A DNA stretch of 14,364 nucleotides from Synergistaceae bacterium (GTDB lineage: Bacteria > Synergistota > Synergistia > Synergistales > Synergistaceae). The DNA is taken from the NCBI GenBank assembly GCA_031274465.1, contig JAISQC010000118.1, forward strand, positions 1-14,364, written 5' to 3'. Position numbers and translations under genes: made by a program. The notes beneath the pieces are model-generated. The model was not told the origin of the DNA and ran no database searches. It was given only the letters and a program-made list of their open reading frames with translations. This document shows, in pieces, positions 6,522-14,364 of the stretch; the first letter of the stretch is position 1, and each line of letters starts with the position of its first letter.

Positions 6522-6547
6522 ATAAAACATCGGGCTAAATGTTTTAT
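6522..6547. promoter_or_regulatory. 26-bp inverted repeat, operator or 5' mRNA hairpin
   Basis: Perfect 9-bp arms ATAAAACAT and ATGTTTTAT around an 8-bp centre (CGGGCTAA). It lies just downstream of the minus-strand -10 for the DUF4198 gene. Its right arm touches a plus-strand TATAAT (6545-6550) that could serve yjbQ, whose -35-like TTGATA (6519-6524) is 20 bp away. A dimeric repressor bound here could control both directions, perhaps in response to metal. It could instead form a hairpin at the very 5' end of the DUF4198 mRNA. I do not recognise it as a known Fur, Zur, NikR or MntR box. Confidence 0.5.
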
Positions 6548-6556
6548 AATACTAAT

Positions 6557-6585
6557 ATATTATCCCCACTGTTTTCTTATGTCAA
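6557..6585 (-). promoter_or_regulatory. promoter of the DUF4198 gene
   Basis: On the minus strand: TTGACA (6585-6580), 17 bp, TAATAT (6562-6557, 4 of 6 matches). Transcription would start near 6550, giving a leader of about 130 nt that begins with the inverted repeat and holds a strong ribosome-site-like GGAGGTGATT (6503-6494) not followed by an obvious gene. Confidence 0.6.
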
Positions 6586-6663
6586 TGCGTTTGGGGCGAA
6601 CGCGCGTTCTGGCGATCCATTTTCGAAATCCGGAATTCGTGCTACTCTTGGGGCATAGGGGGG

Positions 6664-7086
6664 ATGCCGGTGAAAAGCTATCGCAAGGAGCTGCGCTTTC
6701 GCACGCAGACGCGCAGGGCGTTCATAAACATCACGCCGCAGGTAGAGGCGACGCTCGCCGAGAGCGGGATCTTGGAGGGGCTTGCTCTGGTCAACGCCAT
6801 GAACATAACGGCGAGCGTGTTCATCAACGACGACGAAGGCGGCCTGCACCGCGATTTCGAGCGCTGGCTGGAGGGCCTCGCGCCCGAAAAGCCGTACGAC
6901 CGATACGACCACAACGGATTCGAGGACAACGCGGACGCCCACCTAAAGCGCACGATCATGGGGCGCGAGGCCGTATGCGCGGTCACGAACGGGAGGCTGG
7001 ACTTCGGTACGTGGGAGCGGATATTCTACGCCGAATTTGACGGGAAGCGCGAGAAACGCGTGTTGGTGAAGATAATAGGGGAGTAG
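6664..7086 (+). CDS. YjbQ / UPF0047 family protein (secondary thiamine-phosphate synthase)
   Basis: 140-aa small cytoplasmic protein of the YjbQ family, at its usual length. Family hallmarks run the whole length: RRAFINITPQVE (18-28), LVNAMNITASVFINDDE (42-58), DNADAHLKRTIMG (88-100) and a C-terminal GTWERIFYAEFDGKREKRVLVKIIG (115-139). Members can rescue thiamine-phosphate synthase mutants, but the physiological role is not settled. ATG 6664 is listed. GTG 6670 is also likely: it has AGGGGGG 6 nt upstream, and its product would begin MKSYRKEL, which looks like the usual family start. It is monocistronic and divergent from the DUF4198 gene. Confidence 0.9.
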   Translation: MPVKSYRKELRFRTQTRRAFINITPQVEATLAESGILEGLALVNAMNITASVFINDDEGGLHRDFERWLEGLAPEKPYDRYDHNGFEDNADAHLKRTIMGREAVCAVTNGRLDFGTWERIFYAEFDGKREKRVLVKIIGE

Positions 7087-7327
7087 CGCGCCGTTTTTTC
7101 CGGTGCACGCAAACCGCGCGGCCTCGGGGATTCGGGGGTTCCGCTTAAATCTCTATGCGCGGTCGATATGTGAAATATTTGCTCAATCTCTATTCTTGAA
7201 AACATTTTAATTTTTAAGATTTAAGAGGGTAACTCGATTGGATGATAAAGGCTCGTGGTATTGTATAATAAATAAAGAGCAAATATAATTGTCTTAAATT
7301 GGAATTTGAACAACTGCTATTTTAAAC
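7087..7327. other. intergenic region between yjbQ and the FIST gene
   Basis: About 240 bp, GC-rich at first and AT-rich from about 7180. No gene, tRNA or recognisable riboswitch. The only clear signal is the TATAAT at 7264-7269, listed separately. Confidence 0.6.
7264..7269 (+). promoter_or_regulatory. -10 hexamer TATAAT, likely promoter of the FIST-kinase operon
   Basis: Perfect -10 in an AT-rich region 65 bp before the FIST gene. The nearest -35-like element, TTGGAT (7238-7243), is 20 bp away, which is too far for a strong unassisted promoter. An activator or an alternative -35 may be involved. Confidence 0.4.
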
Positions 7328-7333
7328 GAGGAG

Positions 7334-8527
7334 GTGGTTGAAATTTTACGTGCGTTGACAGCTTGCACTGGCGAAATCGACGATGCGGCGTCCGCTGTCT
7401 CGGAAATCCTCGGGCAGCTGGACATTGAGGGCAATCTGCTTAAAAACAGCGCCGGCATCCTGACGTGTTACGCCGAGTTCATCGAGTCGGGGGTTGTGGC
7501 GGAGCTGTGCCGGGCGCTGCCCTTCGAGATCGTGGGGTCCACTACCATAGCGAGCGCCGTGCCCGGCGCCAGGGGAAACATGCTGCTCACCCTTGTCGTG
7601 CTGACTTCCGACGACGTTTCTTTCTCAGTGGGGTTGAGCGGGCCTCTGTCGTCGTCCGGGGACGAATCGCCCCTGAAGGAGGGGTACGACGCTGCTGTGG
7701 CGAAAGCCGGCCGCCCGCCTTCGCTCATGCTCAGCTTCGCGCCGCTCATAATGGACGTAAGCTGCGACTTTTTAGTCGAAGCCCTGACGAGAATTTCTGG
7801 CGGCGTCCCGAATTTTGGCATGGTATCGGTGGACCATAACCGCGACTACGGCGAATCGCAGGTCGTCTTCTGCGGGCAGGCTTACGCCGACCGCTACGCG
7901 CTCCTGCTCGTAGCCGGGGATATCAGCCCCAATTTTTACACCAGCTCCATCTCGGTCGAAAGGGTTTTCAGGGAAAAGTGCCAGGTCACGGCCTCGAAGG
8001 GCAACCTGATCCAGATGGTCGATGGCATGCCCGTCAGCGACTACCTGCGCAAAACCATCGGCCTCGAAGTCGGCGACGACGGGATGATTGTGGGCATCAA
8101 CACGTTTTCGTTTATAATGGACTACAACGACGGCACGAAGGCGGTGGTGCGCTCCGTCTTCGCCCAGACGCCGGAGGGCTACGCCGTGTGCGGCGGGGAC
8201 ATCCCCGAGGGGGTCACGATGTCCGTTGGCAGCATCGACGCGGACGGGGTGCTCTCTTCGGCCGAAGAGCTGATCTCCTCCGTCGTGGAGCGCGAGCCGA
8301 ACCCATCCTGCCTCCTCATGTTCTCCTGCGTCGGCAGGTATTTCTATCTCGGGTACGACGATATGGCCGAGATGGAAAAAGTGGGGCGGTTCGTCGAGGG
8401 GACGGGCATCCCTTATATGCTGGCGTATACAGGGGGGGAGATTTGCCCCGTCTACACCAAGGAGGCGGACGGGGCCGTAGCCAACCGCAGCCACAACGTC
8501 ACGTTGGTGATATGCGCGCTGAATTGA
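7334..8527 (+). CDS. FIST domain sensory protein (FIST_N-FIST_C)
   Basis: Protein of up to 397 aa with FIST-domain features: a first half of alternating strands with ELCRALPFEIVGSTTIASAVPG (the family's GCST-type turn) and the MLTLVVLTSD strand, then a C-terminal half carrying YLRKTIGLEV, a VCGGDIPEG segment and LLMFSCVGR (the CxGR-like motif). FIST domains are thought to bind small ligands such as amino acids and often feed kinases or chemoreceptors. No membrane segment is seen, so it is cytoplasmic. The start is uncertain: GTG 7334 overlaps the strong ribosome site (AGGAGG, 7329-7334); ATT 7343 has ideal spacing but is a rare start; TTG 7355 is 20 nt away. The kinase gene follows closely, so this is probably its input partner. 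Confidence 0.8.
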   Translation: MVEILRALTACTGEIDDAASAVSEILGQLDIEGNLLKNSAGILTCYAEFIESGVVAELCRALPFEIVGSTTIASAVPGARGNMLLTLVVLTSDDVSFSVGLSGPLSSSGDESPLKEGYDAAVAKAGRPPSLMLSFAPLIMDVSCDFLVEALTRISGGVPNFGMVSVDHNRDYGESQVVFCGQAYADRYALLLVAGDISPNFYTSSISVERVFREKCQVTASKGNLIQMVDGMPVSDYLRKTIGLEVGDDGMIVGINTFSFIMDYNDGTKAVVRSVFAQTPEGYAVCGGDIPEGVTMSVGSIDADGVLSSAEELISSVVEREPNPSCLLMFSCVGRYFYLGYDDMAEMEKVGRFVEGTGIPYMLAYTGGEICPVYTKEADGAVANRSHNVTLVICALN

Positions 8528-8547
8528 CTTTGTAGGAAGTGAGCCGC

Positions 8548-11259
<2,712 letters not shown>

Positions 11260-11290
11260 CCCCGCGTCGGCCAGCCCATTCTGTCGGGCG

Positions 11291-11764
11291 CTAGCCGCCC
11301 TGCCGGTGAAAAAACTGTTTTGCCAGCAACAGGACTCCCACGCATAGCCACGCATCCGCCAAGTTCAGGTATACCCCGGCGTAAAACCAATCCACCACGT
11401 ACCCGCGCGTCAGGCGGTCCGCCAGGTTTCCAACGGCGCCGGCCCATAAAAACGCCGTCCCCGGCGCAAGGCGTATTCCTTTGCTCCGGCAGCACGCGGC
11501 GCCCAAAACGCAAATTCCGATGAGAGACGCGGCCAGAGTAGCGTTGGGGCTGCTTTTGAGCAGTGAGAACGATATCCCATAGTTGAAATGCAGGCCGAGC
11601 GAGAAAAAACCGGCGCGCCCTCCGGCAGGCGCCGCAGCCATGCCGCCGAGCGCCAGCCATTTGGTAGCCGCGTCGAGCGCAAGTGAGCAAAAAAATATGA
11701 AGGCCGGAAGGTATTTTTTAGCGTCGGCGCCAATTTCGTCCCGAAGTATTTCGTCAGTTGCCAT
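11291..11764 (-). CDS. lspA: lipoprotein signal peptidase (signal peptidase II), divergent
   Basis: 157-aa polytopic membrane aspartic peptidase that removes signal peptides from prolipoproteins after lipidation. Expected motifs are present: LDAATKW (30-36), FNYGISFSLL (60-69; the family usually has an Asn-x-Gly-x-x-Phe pattern), GAVGNLADRLTRGYVVDWF (109-127) with catalytic Asp116, and LNLADAW with catalytic Asp137. Hydrophobic stretches fit four membrane helices (about 20-38, 54-70, 78-92, 105-150 in two parts). Some positions differ from the usual consensus, so it may be a second or divergent copy. ATG 11764 lies 1 nt after the stop of the racemase-like gene and has AGGGTG inside that gene's end, so translation is coupled. 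It converges on the kinase gene with 31 bp between stops. Confidence 0.88.
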   Translation of the reverse strand: MATDEILRDEIGADAKKYLPAFIFFCSLALDAATKWLALGGMAAAPAGGRAGFFSLGLHFNYGISFSLLKSSPNATLAASLIGICVLGAACCRSKGIRLAPGTAFLWAGAVGNLADRLTRGYVVDWFYAGVYLNLADAWLCVGVLLLAKQFFHRQGG

Positions 11765-11765
11765 A

Positions 11766-12488
11766 TCAAAAACACCCTAAATCAATGTCATCAGGCAAAA
11801 CGCGCAGTGCGTTTGTATGCCCTTGTTCGATCGTATGTTCCAAGTATTTTACGCCAGTCTGAAGCGGTTCGATTACAGTGATTGGACAATTGTCTTTCCG
11901 GAGCATGTTCCGAAGCGGTTCGACTATGAAGTACATCGCGGTGCAGCCTAGGACTGCCGCACCAATATTGTGTGCGATGTATAAATCCTTGCAGGCGTTG
12001 CAAAGGCGCGACAAGAGTTCATCTCCCTGCTGTTCAAAGCTGAGAACGCCCATATCCACTGCTTTGATGCACGCGATCCTGCTGTCAAAGCCGGAAAGCC
12101 GCGCTTTGCGTTCCTCGCTGGACAGGCCAGCCCTATCAGTTGTCAGCACGCCTACGCGCTCAGACAAGGACAGAGCTGTCAATATCGCTGGCTGATAGCC
12201 TCCGAAAACTGGGATGCTTAAAAACTCGCGGCAGGCATAAACGCCAGGGTCATCGAAGCAGTTTACGAAAATGCCGTCCGCGCCGTCTCGCTGAGCCTTT
12301 CGCGCAATTTTCACCACATTTGCGCCGTTCGCCATGCCTTGAATTTCACTTTCGATTGAAGGGAAGCCGCATGTGACGCATGAAAAAACAATTTCTGTCT
12401 CACGGCGCAGTGACTTGCGCACGTAGGATTCGAATTCATGCAGATTTTCACCGGTTTCCGGAACGGGATCGATTACCTGTATGCGCAT
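11766..12488 (-). CDS. Asp/Glu/hydantoin racemase family protein, hydantoin racemase-like
   Basis: 240-aa cofactor-independent racemase-type protein. Two catalytic cysteines are placed as in hydantoin racemases: Cys77 in FVNCFDDPGV and Cys182 in VLGCTAMYF, near the 76/181 pair reported for HyuE-type enzymes. The glycine-rich IPVFGGYQPAIL (92-103) and ERVGVLTTD (110-118) also fit. The substrate could be a 5-substituted hydantoin, allantoin, aspartate, glutamate or a related acid; motifs do not decide. It is cytoplasmic. No hydantoinase or carbamoylase is nearby, so the classical hydantoin pathway is not supported here. Its start ATG 12488 lacks a strong ribosome site (only a GTGAG-like stretch). 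It is followed by lspA with a 1-nt gap, an unusual pairing. Confidence 0.82.
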   Translation of the reverse strand: MRIQVIDPVPETGENLHEFESYVRKSLRRETEIVFSCVTCGFPSIESEIQGMANGANVVKIARKAQRDGADGIFVNCFDDPGVYACREFLSIPVFGGYQPAILTALSLSERVGVLTTDRAGLSSEERKARLSGFDSRIACIKAVDMGVLSFEQQGDELLSRLCNACKDLYIAHNIGAAVLGCTAMYFIVEPLRNMLRKDNCPITVIEPLQTGVKYLEHTIEQGHTNALRVLPDDIDLGCF

Positions 12489-12795
12489 GTTCGCTCACTC
12501 ACAGACCGGTGCCATATGCGGCAAATATCCATTCTGCTTTCAATCTCCATCGTTCCCAAAGTATAACCTCTTCGCGCGTTATTCATCGTCCTTATGATGA
12601 TTTTGTATAATATATTCAACGGTCAACAATTCTCGCCCAAGGATTTGGTTTAACATTAATCACATAGCAAAGAAGTAAAATTGCCAGGTAATTCATGCCA
12701 AAAAAGATGTAAAAATTAACTTTTTGTCAATCGGTTATCCAAATAGACTATAGATTTAAGAAAATGCAAAAATACTTCAGCCATGATAACTATCG
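12489..12795. other. AT-rich gene-free region
   Basis: About 307 bp with no convincing ORF, RNA gene or terminator. It marks a visible change from GC-rich to AT-rich sequence. AT-rich hexamers such as TATTAT (minus, near 12610) and TTGACA (minus, 12730-12725) occur, but no -35/-10 pair has good spacing. The minus-strand racemase-like gene must have its promoter somewhere here. Confidence 0.55.
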
Positions 12796-13434
12796 CTATT
12801 CCATGGATTCAGGCAACGTTTTTTCATCATTTTTTTGAGAGATTGTTTTTACGAAATCGTCAAAAATGTCATGAACGCTGATGAGGGCATCCAATGATTC
12901 GTCCAAAGGGGCTAGCGACTCATCGAAGTCCGGATATTCTTCCGCAACCTTGTCTGGCAGAAAAGAGAATGGAAGATAGATTCCTAAATTTATGTTGTAT
13001 GAAAAACCCGCATTGACCAGCCGGGGATTTTGGGATAAATTTTCTAATGTCCGATTTTTTTGTTTTGATGTCATCCCCAAATAGTCTTTATCAATATCGA
13101 AACATAAAGCATTATAGGAGCCTTCTAATCCAAGAGCTATTGACAGCCAATTTTGTATGTTATTGTCCCTTAAACCAGACAGATAATAATATGCAAGATA
13201 ATTGCCATTTTCGTCTTCAGGCCAGTCCTTCGGCGCGAAAGTTGTTCCGCCGCTCTCGTCCGTAAGCAAATCATACTCTCCCTTCCAGTCAGTCTGTTTA
13301 CTTATGCGATCTTTAATCCGTTCGTTAATCTTCTCAAAAAGCCTTTCCGTGATTTGATCGACGACTTCCGGCGCTTTCTCGACAACCATCATGTTTTTGA
13401 TCACCAATTGGCACAATTCATTCGAGTAGTCCAT
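12796..13434 (-). CDS. unrecognised 212-aa protein, partner of the PD-(D/E)XK nuclease
   Basis: I do not recognise this family. It is acidic and soluble, with no signal peptide or membrane helix. The N-terminus (about 1-45) looks helical and may be a coiled coil (VDQITERLFEKINERIKDRI). The middle has aromatic-rich segments, FAPKDWPEDENGNYLAYYYLSG (65-86) and NWLSIALGLEGSYNALCFDID (95-115). A helical acidic tail ends the protein. ATG 13434 has GGAGG overlapping the stop of the nuclease gene (9 nt gap), so the two are almost certainly co-translated. AT-rich codon use, like the nuclease and unlike the genes to the left, suggests both came in together. A role as regulator, target sensor or antitoxin-like partner of the nuclease is possible, but unproven. 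Confidence 0.6.
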   Translation of the reverse strand: MDYSNELCQLVIKNMMVVEKAPEVVDQITERLFEKINERIKDRISKQTDWKGEYDLLTDESGGTTFAPKDWPEDENGNYLAYYYLSGLRDNNIQNWLSIALGLEGSYNALCFDIDKDYLGMTSKQKNRTLENLSQNPRLVNAGFSYNINLGIYLPFSFLPDKVAEEYPDFDESLAPLDESLDALISVHDIFDDFVKTISQKNDEKTLPESME

Positions 13435-13443
13435 GTCAACCTC

Positions 13444-14232
13444 CTAAAATTTGGCTGCGTGTTCGCAAAATTGCTGAATGGTTATGGCACCGTGAGAATT
13501 GCGCGGCATTTTTTCAACTTGACGCATGAATGCGCGCGATAACGTTTTCCAACTGACAGTCGCAATTTTTGAGTGCAATTCTGAATCAGCCGGTTGTCTG
13601 CCATCCGGGGTTATAAACAACACTCCTCCCATGCACGACTGCTCCTCAAATAACTTGTTATAGCGAGCCAGTTGGTCGCCTGTCTCATCCGCATTGATTT
13701 TAACCTCGATCAACAGAAAAAAATTGGGGGCTCGCACCTCAATATCAACCCTGCTGCGTTGGGAACCATCTGTTGCATCCTGGTCTTCGTGGTGTGAATA
13801 TTCTTTAAAAGTATGATAATGTGTCGGTAAATCACAACTTTTTGGAAAATTTCGGGCATTGTGCGAGTCAACCGCTTCGAGCAAAGCTTTAAGGAAAATG
13901 TCTTTTTGCCCATGGCTGCCGTTGCAATCCAGCAACCATGCTAAAACAGCGGAGTTTGTCAGTTCCCTGTTGCCAACCTCGCTTACTTCCCAAACGTTGA
14001 CATATTCGCCAAAACCTTTCTTCTTGCTGTACTCAGCCTCAAACAGAATTAAAAATCTAGCCCACTCGTTCAGGTCGTGCCTGATTGAGGGTTCCTTATC
14101 AAAGCCCTTCAGGAGGTCGGGGTGGGCTGAAAAAATCTCAAAGAAACTTGTCCAGGTTTTCATATCGATGCCAGCCTGGATTGCTGAAAAATCATCAAAA
14201 AAAGAACTCCAATGTTCAACAGAATAAATCAT
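13444..14232 (-). CDS. PD-(D/E)XK nuclease superfamily protein (PDDEXK_4-like)
   Basis: 262 aa from ATG 14232. Core motifs, numbered from this start: an early NRELTNSAVLAWLLDCNGSHG stretch (88-108) typical of PDDEXK_4 proteins, RVDIEV with Asp163, LLIEVK with Glu176 and Lys178, and QLARY (187-191), the QxxxY motif seen in RecB/Cas4-type nucleases. All expected active-site residues are present, so it is probably an active DNA nuclease. The start is uncertain: in-frame TTG 14274 and GTG 14250 also exist, and none has a ribosome site. A promoter-like element just upstream would make the ATG transcript nearly leaderless. The N-terminus holds an imperfect tandem duplication (see repeat). Such nucleases occur in restriction or abortive-defence modules; here the partner gene follows. 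Confidence 0.72.
   Translation of the reverse strand: MIYSVEHWSSFFDDFSAIQAGIDMKTWTSFFEIFSAHPDLLKGFDKEPSIRHDLNEWARFLILFEAEYSKKKGFGEYVNVWEVSEVGNRELTNSAVLAWLLDCNGSHGQKDIFLKALLEAVDSHNARNFPKSCDLPTHYHTFKEYSHHEDQDATDGSQRSRVDIEVRAPNFFLLIEVKINADETGDQLARYNKLFEEQSCMGGVLFITPDGRQPADSELHSKIATVSWKTLSRAFMRQVEKMPRNSHGAITIQQFCEHAAKF
14125..14211 (-). repeat. imperfect tandem duplication in the nuclease N-terminus
   Basis: WSSFFDDFSA (DNA 14211-14182) and WTSFFEIFSA (14154-14125) are 19 residues (57 nt) apart. The 30-nt copies match at 21 positions by my count, so the likeness is visible in DNA as well as protein, hinting at duplication of a short segment. Confidence 0.6.
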
Positions 14233-14240
14233 AATAAAGA

Positions 14241-14269
14241 ATAATAACACGGTCTCAAAATTTTGAAAA
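14241..14269 (-). promoter_or_regulatory. candidate promoter of the nuclease operon
   Basis: Minus strand: TTTTCA (14269-14264, 4 of 6 matches), 17 bp, TATTAT (14246-14241) with TGT before it, giving an extended -10. The predicted RNA start near 14234 would leave almost no 5' leader before ATG 14232. It overlaps the longer TTG reading, so only one of the two interpretations can be right. Confidence 0.35.
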
Positions 14270-14308
14270 TGCAATTGGGAAGAATTTCATTTGGGCGCGA
14301 AGCACGCT

Positions 14309-14336
14309 TTGTCGGGCTTTGTTTTTGCTGTATACT
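14309..14336 (+). promoter_or_regulatory. candidate promoter for a gene beyond the right edge
   Basis: TTGTCG (14309-14314, 4 of 6 matches), 16 bp, TATACT (14331-14336, 5 of 6). It points rightward, away from the nuclease operon. The last bases include GGAGAG, which could be a ribosome site, but the gene itself is outside the window. Confidence 0.35.
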
Positions 14337-14364
14337 TGGAAAAAACGCATAGCCGTATGGAGAG

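Noticed and set aside
12489..12795. Attachment site, tRNA or origin in the AT-rich gap
   Set aside because: No tRNA cloverleaf, direct repeat pair, integrase or DnaA-box cluster could be seen.

Overview
The window is bacterial chromosome, mostly GC-rich, with tightly packed genes. By eye, base composition drops clearly from about 11.8 kb and is lowest after 12.5 kb. No rRNA, tRNA, CRISPR array, transposase or phage structural gene was found. The gene mix (long EpsC-type serine acetyltransferase next to a trans-sulfuration enzyme, CarD-like regulator, DUF4198 protein, FIST sensor, hydantoin-racemase-like enzyme, YjbQ) fits an anaerobic amino-acid-using bacterium. Synergistota is my best guess, but this is inference, not proof.

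Layout. (1) 1-1188: the 3' part of an agmatinase-family ureohydrolase (+) meets a CarD-like transcription regulator (-) tail to tail. (2) 1200-3173: a gene-free leader of about 440 bp, then a two-gene SOS-type operon. It holds a 98-aa UmuD/LexA-fold protein that seems to have lost both catalytic residues, and a full Y-family polymerase (UmuC). A strong promoter overlaps a perfect ATGTC-N4-GACAT palindrome. (3) 3192-5471: a consensus promoter, a 9-codon leader ORF that appears to couple translation, a PLP trans-sulfuration enzyme, CysE and a terminator, forming a sulfur amino acid operon. (4) 5473-7086: an exported DUF4198 protein (-) and YjbQ (+), divergent around a 26-bp perfect inverted repeat. 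(5) 7264-11259: a FIST sensor gene followed by a hybrid histidine kinase (PAS, HisKA, HATPase, degenerate receiver, intact receiver, HPt), a likely sensory phosphorelay with no output gene in view. (6) 11291-12488: lspA and a hydantoin/Asp-Glu racemase-like gene on the minus strand, 1 nt apart. (7) 12489-14364: an AT-richer accessory region with a two-gene minus-strand module (PD-(D/E)XK nuclease plus an unrecognised 212-aa partner) and a possible divergent promoter for a gene beyond the right edge.

The best candidates for something new are the catalytically dead UmuD-like/UmuC pair with its own operator-like palindrome, the leader-ORF coupling ahead of the sulfur operon, and the nuclease plus unknown partner, which could be a defence module. 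None can be proven from this sequence alone.
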